Assembly (NCBI GenBank): GCA_027311705.1
Contig: DAICYJ010000100.1
Location: forward strand, 1-32,781
Direction of reading: 5' to 3'
DNA from: Novosphingobium sp.
GTDB lineage: Bacteria; Pseudomonadota; Alphaproteobacteria; Sphingomonadales; Sphingomonadaceae
DNA length: 32,781 nt
The notes under the pieces are model-generated. The model saw only the letters and a program-made list of their open reading frames with translations, was not told the DNA's origin and searched no databases. Below are positions 1 through 7,635 of this stretch, piece after piece (position 1 is the first letter of the stretch; each line of letters opens with the position of its first letter). Made by a program: the position numbers and the translations under genes.

Positions 1-1
1 T

Positions 2-1360
2 CTCAATCCGGGCAATGCCGCGCAGCTCGATGGCGATCTGTTCGTCCAGATCACCGACAGCGCCGGAAACAAATCGCCCGACCGGACCAAGCCGATCTAC
101 ATCCCGCTGCTCGCGGCGTGGCTGCGCGATCATGCACCCGCGGCGTTCGCGTCGGTATTCGGCAGCGGTGCGATCGCCGATGCGCAATTGGCCACGCTGG
201 CCTGGGGCAACGCGGATGCGGTCTATGCCGCATTCCACGATCAGGTCGATCCGGTGCAGCAGCGCCAGTTCCTGATCAATTCGGTTTACTTCGGCGAGCT
301 TGCGGCCCCGGCCGATCCTTCCAACCCGTCGTACCTGCAATACATTCGCGGCTATCGCGCGGTGCAGACGCTGTTCCCGGCCAGCGCCGGCTACACCGAC
401 AATCTCGCCACGTTCGAGACCGATCCCGCGACCATCACCGCCGATCACCCGCTGGGCGAGCCGACCAAGATCCTTGTGGACGGCGAACCCGCGCTGGCAA
501 CGCGCATCAACACCGGCAACGTTGATCTTCGCCTTGCCACGATCGGCACTTCGCGCGGCGGAGACGTGACCATCCTCGGCCCGGGCGGCGATTTCATCGC
601 CGGCTCGGTAGTTCGCACGTCGACGCAGGCGGTCGGCAAAAGCTCGCCTCTCAGCGGGCTGGGCCTTCTCGGATTGTCGACCGGCACCCGCTTCAACACC
701 GCGCCTGTCGCGGTGCAGTCGATCCCGATCGGCTTCGAAGGCGTGCTCTCGCTGCGCGGCGGGGCGATCCGCAGCTTCACCGACGGCAGCTTCCGTTTGA
801 ACCAGAGCCGCGTGTTCAGCCTTTCGGGCGGCGACGTGACCATGTGGTCGTCGAACGGCGATCTCAACGCAGGGCAGGGGCCGAAAACGGCGTCGAACTT
901 CCCGCCGATCACGCTGCGCTTCACGCAGAATGCGCAGGGCGAAGTGGATTCGGCCGGCAGTGTCGCCGGTGCGGGTATTGCCGCCTTCCGGCCGTCGCTC
1001 GATATCGAGCCTTCGTCGGTCATCCTGCTGGCTCCTGTCGGTACGGTGGACGCGGGCGACGCCGGCGTGCGGGCATCGGGCGACGTGTTCGTGGCGGCGG
1101 CACAAGTCGCCAACGCCGACAACTTCAAGGTTGGCGGAACGGCGGTGGGTGTGCCCACAACCGCCGTGGTGGCAGCACCCGCGACCCCCGCAAGCGCTGC
1201 AGCCGCAACGGCGGCAACCGCAGCACAGGCAGGGGCTCAGCAGAAGTCCGACGCAAGCGATCGCCGCTCGATCATCAGGGTCGATGTGCTGGGCTATGTC
1301 GGCGGCAGCGAAGATTGCGCCAGCGGCAAGTTCGATTCAGAAGGCAAGTGCTTGAATTAA
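2..1360 (+). CDS. Filamentous haemagglutinin-like exoprotein, C-terminal part (5' truncated by window)
   Basis: The reading frame is open from base 2, so the gene begins before the window; 452 C-terminal residues are visible. The last third has the features of the DUF3739 domain found at the C-terminus of many proteobacterial FHA-like two-partner-secretion proteins: a segment reading GGDVTMWSSNGDLNAG, then LLAPVGTVDAGDAGVRASGD, then ANADNFKVGG. These proteins are exported by Sec, cross the outer membrane through a TpsB/FhaC-type barrel and fold into long beta-helices on the surface. The partner barrel is not in the window and would be expected upstream. An Ala/Thr-rich linker precedes a short tail with two cysteines. 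The next gene, an OmpH/Skp-like chaperone, starts 76 bases downstream on the same strand and may be co-transcribed. The family assignment is fairly secure; the biological role (adhesin, filament or binding scaffold) is not shown. Confidence 0.8.
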   Translation, partial: LNPGNAAQLDGDLFVQITDSAGNKSPDRTKPIYIPLLAAWLRDHAPAAFASVFGSGAIADAQLATLAWGNADAVYAAFHDQVDPVQQRQFLINSVYFGELAAPADPSNPSYLQYIRGYRAVQTLFPASAGYTDNLATFETDPATITADHPLGEPTKILVDGEPALATRINTGNVDLRLATIGTSRGGDVTILGPGGDFIAGSVVRTSTQAVGKSSPLSGLGLLGLSTGTRFNTAPVAVQSIPIGFEGVLSLRGGAIRSFTDGSFRLNQSRVFSLSGGDVTMWSSNGDLNAGQGPKTASNFPPITLRFTQNAQGEVDSAGSVAGAGIAAFRPSLDIEPSSVILLAPVGTVDAGDAGVRASGDVFVAAAQVANADNFKVGGTAVGVPTTAVVAAPATPASAAAATAATAAQAGAQQKSDASDRRSIIRVDVLGYVGGSEDCASGKFDSEGKCLN

Positions 1361-1436
1361 GGTTTATTGGTTGGATCGCGGCCGGGGGCGGGGGCACCCT
1401 GGGCCGTGGCAGGACCGATGCGCAGGGAGTTGATTT

Positions 1437-2045
1437 ATGGTTCGCAGTTATCCGTTCCGCTTCGTGTTGGCCGCCGTTCTCGGCATGGCCGTTTCGCAGC
1501 TGGCAGTGGCCCAGGCTCCTGCCGCGCGCCCGGCGTCGCCCGGCCTCGGCGGCCCGGTGATCCCCGGCGTCTGCTTCCTGTCGCGCGAAGCGGTTCTGGC
1601 GAACAGCAAGGTCGCGGTCTACGCTTCCAGCCGCATCAAGCAGATCACCGCCGACGCGCAGGCCGAGATCGACCGCGAGCGCAAGCCGCTGGAAGACCAG
1701 CTTACCGCCCTGCGCGCCCAGGCATCGAAGCTGCCGGCCGATCAGCTTCGCGCACAGGAAAAGGCGCTGGGCGAAAAGTTTGCACCGATCCAGGCCAAGG
1801 CTGAACTGCGCAAGCGCGAGATCGAGAAAACCCGCGCCAATGCGCTCGAAACCATTTCCGAACAGGCGCAGCCTCAGATCGCGGCTGTGTACACACAGAA
1901 AAGCTGCGGAGTGCTGTTCGATCGCAACATGGCGCTGGGCGGCAACTTCACCAACGACCTGACGCCCGCTGTCGTGGCCGCGCTGGACGGCAGGCTCACT
2001 TCGATCCCGATCGAACGTGTCACGCTGGCACCCGGCAAGCCCTGA
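1437..2045 (+). CDS. OmpH/Skp-family periplasmic chaperone-like protein
   Basis: A 202-residue protein with an N-terminal signal peptide (hydrophobic stretch about residues 8-24, cleavage probably after AVAQA). It has the OmpH pattern: a short beta-strand region near residues 43-60, a long charged helical hairpin rich in Lys, Glu, Ala and Gln (about 62-145), and a C-terminal beta part with a YTQKSCGVLFDRN motif typical of OmpH-like proteins. Skp/OmpH proteins hold unfolded outer-membrane proteins in the periplasm. The housekeeping skp usually sits beside bamA and lpxD; this copy sits behind an FHA-like exoprotein, so a dedicated role in exporting that protein or its barrel is plausible but inferred. 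The GGGAG sequence 7 bases before the ATG supports the start. A strong hairpin follows the stop. Confidence 0.8.
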   Translation: MVRSYPFRFVLAAVLGMAVSQLAVAQAPAARPASPGLGGPVIPGVCFLSREAVLANSKVAVYASSRIKQITADAQAEIDRERKPLEDQLTALRAQASKLPADQLRAQEKALGEKFAPIQAKAELRKREIEKTRANALETISEQAQPQIAAVYTQKSCGVLFDRNMALGGNFTNDLTPAVVAALDGRLTSIPIERVTLAPGKP

Positions 2046-2089
2046 GGCCTGCGACCAACCTCCGGATCATTATTGCGAGCCATCCGATC

Positions 2090-2126
2090 TCGCCGCGTTC
2101 CCGGCTCACACTTGGGAGCGCGGCGA
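2090..2126 (+). terminator. Strong hairpin without U-tract after the OmpH-like gene
   Basis: A 13-base-pair stem (2090-2102 with 2114-2126, one G-T wobble) closes an 11-base loop, 44 bases after the OmpH-like stop codon. No T run follows, so it is not a classical intrinsic terminator. It could protect the mRNA 3' end or mark a factor-dependent end of the FHA/OmpH transcript. Confidence 0.5.
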
Positions 2127-2491
2127 CCAAATGGATGGCATGCGCAATATGTAAAGATAACGCGTCGGTCCGGGGCATTCTTTTCTCGCGGTAAATGCAA
2201 TTTTGTGCGGCATGCCCGACGAGACGCGGAGCACGCGGCGACGGACGTCGCAACATCTTGCGTCGGGGCGCTAACCGGTTTTGAATTGGGTATTTAAGTC
2301 AAATGGTTACAGCGTAATTCCGTGGTGTGGCAGTGGCTTGCGGGAAGCACTGCGGCGCAGTGTGTGTGCTCGCTTCTCGCGCTCCACTGTGCGCCGCATA
2401 CCGATAATCGGGTGGTTAATGGCCATGCCCATGATGCGCTGCGTAAATCCCGTTACTGCACAGTCCTGAAACGGCCTGATTTGCGACACGA

Positions 2492-2509
2492 ACATCATAA
2501 AAATGTCAC
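2492..2509 (+). promoter_or_regulatory. Pho-box-like site upstream of the PstS-like gene
   Basis: ACATCATAAAAATGTCAC matches 14 of 18 positions of the enterobacterial PhoB box (two CTGTCAT-like 7-mers separated by an AT-rich 4-mer). The second 7-mer is nearly perfect and the first is degenerate. An A-rich stretch (2514-2521) follows after only 4 bases, closer than a normal -10 element, so the transcription start is uncertain. The link with phosphate is strengthened because the downstream gene encodes a PstS-fold protein. Confidence 0.4.
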
Positions 2510-2715
2510 CGCCTAAAAATAGAGGGGTCGGCGGGGGCGAATCAAACCGTCTGCTCGCAGGAATCGCGGTTGTGAGGCCAGCGACGCAGAGCGGTTACCT
2601 AACCCCTTTCAAGTCCTTGTTTTAAAAGGGCGGTACAAAAATTGTTGGTTCGAGCCCCGGTTCATATCTCGGTTGTCGGGAATGGCCGAACGAACTGAAA
2701 CGAAAGGGATATGCA

Positions 2716-4860
2716 ATGACTAATCATTTGAAGTCGTCGCTGCTGGCAGCGACTGCTATGCTCGCCGCCGGCTCGGCGCAGGCCCAGGTTGTTTTCCCGG
2801 CCTCCGACCTTCACGGCACCGGCGCTTCGTCGGTTCAGGATATCTTCCCGCGCGAAGCCAACTGCGTTGGACCTACGCAGTTCGCTGCCAACGCCACGAC
2901 CGGCGCGATCACCGCTTCGAACTCGTTCACGCAGAACGCTGACGGCACGGTTTCGGCTCGTCGTCTGCCCGACGGCACGTTCAACGGCGCAATCCCCTTC
3001 GATTGCGGCGCCGACAACATCCAGCCCAGCCTGACCGTTCGCTACCTCGGCGTTGGTTCGGGTTCGGGTCGCGCTCAGTTCATCGCTGAAAACTTCCAGA
3101 CCGTTTACACGGCTGCTGCTCCCAGCCCGACGATCTTCGGTTCGACCGTCAAGGACATCACGGACGCCAGCGGCAACGTGACGACCCCCGGTTGGGCTCA
3201 CACGCACTTCGCCCTGTCGGATTCGCCCCTGAAGTCGACCGAGCGTGATGCGTTCAATGCCCGCGCCGGCGTTGGCAAGATCATCCAGTTCCCGCTCTAC
3301 GTTCTGCCCGTCTCCGTGGCCTACAGCCCGATCTACGCGTCGAACACGGCAACCGGCTTCACCTATCAGTTCAACATTGCCGTGCCCGCCACCGACAGCG
3401 GTGTCGCCACGGGTGGTCTGCGCCTCAGCAAGGTTGCCTATTGCGGCATCTTCAACGGCACGATCGTGAACTGGAACGACAACAAGATCGCCGCCACCAA
3501 CTATGCTGTGATCGACAAGAAGACCAAGAAGCCGGTCATCGTTCCCCTGTACGATCCTAACCGCGACAGCGCTTCGCGTTGGGCCACCGAAGGTGCTCCG
3601 ATCCGTCTCGTCGGCCGTCTCGACAAGTCGGGCACGACCGACATCTTCACCCGCCACCTCGCCGCTGCTTGCGGTACGGTTGGCAACAAGTTCGTCCAGG
3701 CTGCTGAATCGCTGCCGTTCGACTCCACCAGCGCGATCGACCTGACTGCGTTCCGTCCCGACACGAACTACAAGCCTGCTGTTGCTGCTTCGAACTTCGC
3801 CGGCACGACCCAGTCGCTGAACGGTGTTGTCTACCAGAACACGACCAACGGCTTCGTGGTTGGCACCGGCGGCGCTGCCGATGCCATCTCGACCACGCCG
3901 GGCACCGCCATCAACGGCACGGGCCTGTTCACGGTTGCTGCCGGTTCGGGCAACGTTCGTGACGCCATCGCCACCATCTCGGTGCCGAACGCCACGGTCA
4001 ATGTCGGTGCGCTGAAGTTCAACGGCAAGATCGGCTACATCTCGGCCGATAACGTGCTGCCCGCCGCCACCACTGGCGGTCTGCACTCGGCCGCTCTGGA
4101 AACCGGTGCTTCGGTCAACCTGACCGCCGATGCCACTTTCCCGACTGGCTTCAAGGTTGCCGGCAAGAAGCCCGTCTTCTCGATGCCGACCGCCCTCAAC
4201 GCCACGGCTGCTTTCGGCAAGACCATCCTTGCTCCGGAAGCTGACGCCAAGGGCAACTACAAGGCAGACAAGACGCTTACCGTTTCGCGCGGCAATGCGC
4301 TCGACTGGTACAACGTTCTGTATGCCGGCGGCATCAAGGATCACCTGAACAACCCGACCCTCGGCTATCCGATGACCGGCACGACTCAGCTGATCACCGG
4401 CACCTGCTTCGCTTCGGCTGCTGATCGCAACGCGCTCACCACGCTGGTTCTGTCGATCCTCGGCAAGAACACCAAGACGAAGACCGGTTCGGACGTTTCG
4501 GCCAACCTGTTCACCGGTCTGGCTTCGCCTGAAGCCGGCATCCGCGCGCAGGCCGGCATTGCGCCGCTGCCGCTCGGCTGGCGCACGGCCATTGCCAACA
4601 CGTTCTTCGGCTTCGACAAGAAGACCCTGCCGCTGCAGCTGTTCATCCAGAACGGCATGGCGACTTCGGCCGACCTGCCGACCGCTGGCGTTGCGATCCA
4701 CAAGGCTGGTTCGGAAAAGAAGCAGAGCGTGAAGACGATCATCGGCTACACCGCCGGCGGTCCGAACCCGACCGTTACGTACTCGACGATCGCTGGCAAG
4801 CCGCCGGTGACGACGATCACGACTGCCCGCACGGGCTGCGTGAACGGCCAGGGTCTCTGA
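2716..4860 (+). CDS. Secreted PstS-fold substrate-binding protein, enlarged (714 aa)
   Basis: A signal peptide (about residues 1-24, ending AQAQ) precedes a mature protein with PstS landmarks in the right order: GTGAS near the N-terminus, GVGSGSGR, FALSDSPL, GIFNGTIVNWND, RLDKSGTTDIF, GKIGYIS and, late, a YPMTGTTQL-like segment. In PstS the Ser/Thr-rich loops bind phosphate. PstS is usually about 320-350 residues; this protein is twice as long, with extra segments between the domains and a C-terminal extension carrying APLPLGW. No pstC, pstA or pstB lies nearby, so it may act outside a classical ABC importer, for example on the cell surface or in the medium. Codons are biased to GCT, GGT, CGT, GTT and AAC, as in the ribosomal genes here and unlike the secretion genes, which suggests very high expression. 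AAAGGGA 7 bases before ATG supports the start. A terminator follows. The ligand is inferred. Confidence 0.82.
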   Translation: MTNHLKSSLLAATAMLAAGSAQAQVVFPASDLHGTGASSVQDIFPREANCVGPTQFAANATTGAITASNSFTQNADGTVSARRLPDGTFNGAIPFDCGADNIQPSLTVRYLGVGSGSGRAQFIAENFQTVYTAAAPSPTIFGSTVKDITDASGNVTTPGWAHTHFALSDSPLKSTERDAFNARAGVGKIIQFPLYVLPVSVAYSPIYASNTATGFTYQFNIAVPATDSGVATGGLRLSKVAYCGIFNGTIVNWNDNKIAATNYAVIDKKTKKPVIVPLYDPNRDSASRWATEGAPIRLVGRLDKSGTTDIFTRHLAAACGTVGNKFVQAAESLPFDSTSAIDLTAFRPDTNYKPAVAASNFAGTTQSLNGVVYQNTTNGFVVGTGGAADAISTTPGTAINGTGLFTVAAGSGNVRDAIATISVPNATVNVGALKFNGKIGYISADNVLPAATTGGLHSAALETGASVNLTADATFPTGFKVAGKKPVFSMPTALNATAAFGKTILAPEADAKGNYKADKTLTVSRGNALDWYNVLYAGGIKDHLNNPTLGYPMTGTTQLITGTCFASAADRNALTTLVLSILGKNTKTKTGSDVSANLFTGLASPEAGIRAQAGIAPLPLGWRTAIANTFFGFDKKTLPLQLFIQNGMATSADLPTAGVAIHKAGSEKKQSVKTIIGYTAGGPNPTVTYSTIAGKPPVTTITTARTGCVNGQGL

Positions 4861-4892
4861 TCCTAGCCAGTCGGTAACTTCGACGAAAAAGG

Positions 4893-4924
4893 GGCGGCTC
4901 CGGGAAACCGGGGCCGCCTTTTTT
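4893..4924 (+). terminator. Intrinsic terminator of the PstS-like gene
   Basis: An 11-base-pair GC-rich stem (4893-4903 with 4908-4918, one G-T wobble) closed by a GAAA tetraloop is followed by six T (4919-4924). It lies 32 bases after the PstS-like stop codon. Confidence 0.93.
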
Positions 4925-5320
4925 GCGCGCCGGGCTTGGCGGGGATTGTGGGATCGGAAGCAACGCGCGACCGGCAAGGCGGTGGTTCGCGGGGTGAGGG
5001 CGATAATCTTGTCAAAGGCACGCTCGGGGCGATCGGATAGGATCAAGCCTCTAAGCAGCACGAATCGCCACCCTTTTAAGCCGATGGCGCACAAAAAAGA
5101 TCGTTCAGGACATATTCACTGTTTTCTTCTAGACTTAACCGTGTCACTTTCTTTTTGGGCAGGTGATTAGTTTATATCCCAATCTACTGGCGGCGCGAGA
5201 CAATGTCTCCGCCGCCATTTTTTGTTGGGGTCGCTGTGGGGCTGTGGAAGCCGACACCCGACTGTCATAGCGTCCGATACGGACAGTTTTGTCTTGAAAT
5301 TCCGCCGGTAATCTGTGGCG
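4925..5320 (+). other. Gene-free region between two plus-strand terminators; possible small RNA
   Basis: No protein-coding frame with a ribosome-binding site was found. The stretch around 5095-5180 is markedly AT-rich. A second strong plus-oriented terminator ends at 5223, although transcription of the PstS-like gene should already have stopped at 4924. A weak possible promoter is TTGTCA at 5009-5014 with a poor -10 about 17 bases on. A small RNA of roughly 100-200 nt ending at about 5223 would explain the second terminator, but no known family was recognised. A weak hairpin (5272-5276 with 5280-5284) also lies here. Confidence 0.35.
5189..5223 (+). terminator. Second plus-strand intrinsic terminator, with no gene in front
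   Basis: The stem consists of 5189-5195 with 5210-5216 and 5197-5201 with 5205-5209, a single bulged C at 5196 and an AAT loop, followed by six T (5218-5223). On the minus strand the flank is not T-rich, so it works for plus-strand transcripts. The nearest gene upstream on that strand already has its own terminator. Confidence 0.85.
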
Positions 5321-6001
5321 TCAGCCGCCCGCGCGGCTGGCCATGGCATTCACGGCGGCCTTGATATCGGCTTCCGGCAGAGCGCCGTCGGCAAAGATCG
5401 TCTCGCCGGTGCGGTTGTTGCGAATCGCGATGGCCGGCGTGCCGCCCAGGCCAGCCCGTTCGGCGCCCTTCATCTCCACGGAAAGGCGCTGCGCCGTGGC
5501 ATTGTCACGGCTGCACAGTGCCAGCGCCGTACTGTCCATCGCGCCAGCTGCCCGCGCCAGCGAAGGCACCGCCCCCGCACCCGGCAGGCCCTTGCCATTG
5601 CTGACCGTCATCACAAGGTAGGCGTCGAGGAAGCGGTAGTAGCCTGCGGCCCCGGCCTGATCGGCAACGCACAGAGCCGTAGCCGAGGCGATCATCGCAT
5701 TCGCTCCGTGAAACGGCAGCGGATAGAGCCGCACGGCCAGATTCAGCCGTCCATTGCCGGCATCGACGATGTGTTCGGGCATGTTGCCGAACAGCTTGCA
5801 ATAAGGGCATTCGGGATCGAGCCATACGATCAGACTGAAATCCGCCTTTGCCGGCCCATAGACCCGGTCGGCCGTGCCAACAGCGTCGACACCGGGCGCA
5901 TTGCGCCACGCCGGTTCCTCATCCGCATCGCGCGCCTGCACGTTCAGCGGCGTGGCCATCAGGGCGGCCCCTGCAACAAATGTTCGCAACAGGCGGTTCA
6001 A
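5321..6001 (-). CDS. Periplasmic DsbA/DsbC-like thiol-disulfide oxidoreductase
   Basis: A 226-residue thioredoxin-fold protein. It has a signal peptide (about residues 1-23, ending VQA), the active site CPYC at residues 65-68 within WLDPECPYC, and the cis-proline loop GGTP at 186-189. The protein around the CXXC motif (DPECPYCKLFGNMPEHI) resembles DsbA/DsbC-type exporters of disulfides, which oxidise or isomerise cysteines of exported proteins in the periplasm. Two further cysteines (C111, C163) lie outside the motif. The start is TTG; a GGAAAGG sequence about 8 bases upstream supports it, and no nearby ATG gives a better signal peptide. It is divergent from modA. The specific class (DsbA, DsbC/G or TrbB-like) cannot be decided by eye, so no symbol is given. 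Confidence 0.8.
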   Translation of the reverse strand: MNRLLRTFVAGAALMATPLNVQARDADEEPAWRNAPGVDAVGTADRVYGPAKADFSLIVWLDPECPYCKLFGNMPEHIVDAGNGRLNLAVRLYPLPFHGANAMIASATALCVADQAGAAGYYRFLDAYLVMTVSNGKGLPGAGAVPSLARAAGAMDSTALALCSRDNATAQRLSVEMKGAERAGLGGTPAIAIRNNRTGETIFADGALPEADIKAAVNAMASRAGG

Positions 6002-6102
6002 GGGGCAGACCTTTCCGGGGAAATGCTGGGATACAGCGCCCTTTCACGGTTTCGATGAAAGCGCAATGACAGCGGCAACAGCACGGGCATCGGCGGTCAC
6101 GA

Positions 6103-6130
6103 TTGCGGCACACACATTTGTCTATATACA
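6103..6130 (+). promoter_or_regulatory. Possible modA promoter giving a leaderless transcript
   Basis: TTGCGG (6103-6108) and TATACA (6125-6130) are separated by 16 bases. If correct, transcription would begin within a few bases of the modA ATG at 6138. That fits the absence of a Shine-Dalgarno sequence there. The TATATA stretch also recalls half of a ModE operator, but no second half is evident. Confidence 0.3.
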
Positions 6131-6137
6131 GCGGAAT

Positions 6138-6926
6138 ATGGCAAGGCATCCCTCCGATCTCGCCCGCTGGTTCGCTCTTGCCTGTCTTGCGCTGGCCATT
6201 GCGGCGTCACCGATTATCGCGCGCGCGCAGGCAACCGGGCCTTTGGTCCTTGCCGCCGCCAGCCTGCAGGAATCGCTGTCCGCCGCCGCCGATGCCTGGG
6301 CGGCAAAGCGCCATCCGCGCCCGGTGCTGGCCTTCGCGGCTTCGTCGGCGCTCGCCCGGCAGGCAGAGGCAGGCGCCCCCGCCGACCTGTTCATTGCGGC
6401 CGACGAGCAATGGATGGACTACGTCGCCGAGCGAAAACTTCTCGCTCCGGGCACGCGCGTCCCGTTCCTTGTCAACGCGCTGGTGATCGTTGGCCCGAAG
6501 GACAGCCGCGTGCGGCTCTATCCGGGGCCGGACTTTCCCTTGGCGCGCGCGCTGGGCACCGGCAAGCTGGCGATGGCCGAGCCCGATAGCGTGCCTGCGG
6601 GCCGTTATGGCAAGCAGGCGCTGGAACGGTTCGGCATCTGGCCGCAAGTCTCCGGCCAGATCGCACGCGCCGAAAACGTCCGCGCAGCACTCGCGCTCGT
6701 TGCCCGTGGGGCAGCCCCGCTGGGCATCGTTTATGCCACCGATGCGCGGGCCGAACCGGCGGTGCGCATTGTCGGGGTGTTTCCCGCCGGCAGCCATCCG
6801 CCCATCGTTTATCCCGTCGCCCGACTGGCAAAATCCACTCATCCGGATGCCGAAGCGTTCCGCCGCTTTCTGATCTCGCACGAAGGCAAGGCGATCTTTC
6901 GGCGCTTCGGCTTCGTCGCAAACTGA
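6138..6926 (+). CDS. modA: Molybdate ABC transporter, periplasmic binding protein ModA
   Basis: A 262-residue protein with an N-terminal signal peptide (hydrophobic about residues 10-27, ending ARAQA). ModA landmarks follow: VLAAASLQESL at the start of the mature protein, then ADLFIAADEQWMDYV, then GKLAMAEPDSVPAGRYGKQAL, and a PVARL segment near the C-terminus. ModA captures molybdate or tungstate in the periplasm and delivers it to ModB. The frame stays open far upstream, but that part does not look like protein. The ATG at 6138 puts the signal peptide at the N-terminus, though no ribosome-binding site precedes it, so translation may be leaderless. It is followed after 13 bases by modB. Confidence 0.92.
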   Translation: MARHPSDLARWFALACLALAIAASPIIARAQATGPLVLAAASLQESLSAAADAWAAKRHPRPVLAFAASSALARQAEAGAPADLFIAADEQWMDYVAERKLLAPGTRVPFLVNALVIVGPKDSRVRLYPGPDFPLARALGTGKLAMAEPDSVPAGRYGKQALERFGIWPQVSGQIARAENVRAALALVARGAAPLGIVYATDARAEPAVRIVGVFPAGSHPPIVYPVARLAKSTHPDAEAFRRFLISHEGKAIFRRFGFVAN

Positions 6927-6939
6927 TGGCGACTGCACC

Positions 6940-7635
6940 ATGCTGAGCGCGGCCGAATGGGCCGTGGTGGGCCTTTCCGCCCAAGTCAGCTTCTTCGCCA
7001 TTTTCGCCACGCTGCCGATCGCGTTCGCGCTGGCCTGGCTGCTGGCGCGCGTGCGCTTTCCCGGCAAGGTGGTGGTCGATGGCATCGTGCATTTGCCGCT
7101 GGTGCTGCCGCCGGTCGTCACCGGGTGGATCCTGCTGCTCGCCTTTGCGCCCGACGGACCGCTCGGCCGCCCGCTTGCGACGCTGCTGGGCGTGAGCGTG
7201 CTGTTCCGCTGGACCGGCGCGAGCGTGGCCGCCGCCGTCATGGCATTGCCGCTGATGGTCCGCGCGATCCGTCTGTCGCTGGAGGCGGTGGAGCCGCGCC
7301 TCGAACAGGCCGCGCGCACGCTGGGCGCAGGGCCGTGGCGCTGCTTCTTCACGATCACCCTGCCGCTGGCGATGCCCGGCGTGCTGGCTGGCGCGGTTCT
7401 CGGTTTCGCGCGCTCGCTTGGTGAATTCGGCGCGACGATCACCTTTGTCTCCAACATTCCAGGCGAAACGCAAACGCTGCCGCTGGCGATCTATGGCGCG
7501 TTGCAAGTGCCGGGCGGCGACGCCTCGGTCTGGCGGCTGGCGACGATTTCGGTGGTCCTGTCGCTGCTCGCGCTGATCGTGTCGGAAACCCTGTCGCGCC
7601 GCGCCGGGCAGGGGAGGGGCATGCATGTCCTTTGA
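6940..7635 (+). CDS. modB: Molybdate ABC transporter permease ModB
   Basis: A 231-residue inner-membrane permease with about five transmembrane helices. It carries the binding-protein-dependent transport signature EQAARTLGAGPWRCFF...LP around residues 125-145 and the ModB motif GFARSLGEFGATITFVSNIPG (about 155-175). It forms the dimeric channel that works with ModA and ModC. Its 3' end overlaps modC by 11 bases, so translation is probably coupled. Confidence 0.93.
   Translation: MLSAAEWAVVGLSAQVSFFAIFATLPIAFALAWLLARVRFPGKVVVDGIVHLPLVLPPVVTGWILLLAFAPDGPLGRPLATLLGVSVLFRWTGASVAAAVMALPLMVRAIRLSLEAVEPRLEQAARTLGAGPWRCFFTITLPLAMPGVLAGAVLGFARSLGEFGATITFVSNIPGETQTLPLAIYGALQVPGGDASVWRLATISVVLSLLALIVSETLSRRAGQGRGMHVL

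Larger units (their letters stand above)
2046..2715 (+). other. 670-base gene-free region upstream of the PstS-like gene
   Basis: No convincing reading frame is present; the short open frames lack ribosome-binding sites and family resemblance. It contains the hairpin at 2090-2126, a Pho-box-like sequence at 2492-2509 and a likely long leader. Within the leader, CCCTTT near 2604 can pair with AAAGGG near 2626. The base composition is more AT-rich from about 2280 onward than in the flanking genes, as expected for a promoter region. Confidence 0.6.

Noticed and set aside
2281..2516. Two short open frames of about 60 codons in the gap before the PstS-like gene.
   Set aside because: They overlap each other, lack ribosome-binding sites and show no protein-like composition.
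2645..2665. GGTTCGAGCCCCGG, reminiscent of a tRNA T-arm, possible attachment-site remnant.
   Set aside because: The flanking bases cannot form the T-stem and no other tRNA arms are present.
2662..5094. An 810-codon open frame on the minus strand covering the whole PstS-like gene.
   Set aside because: It is an antisense shadow created by the strong codon bias of the real gene; the product is Arg/Gly/Val-rich and has no domain resemblance.
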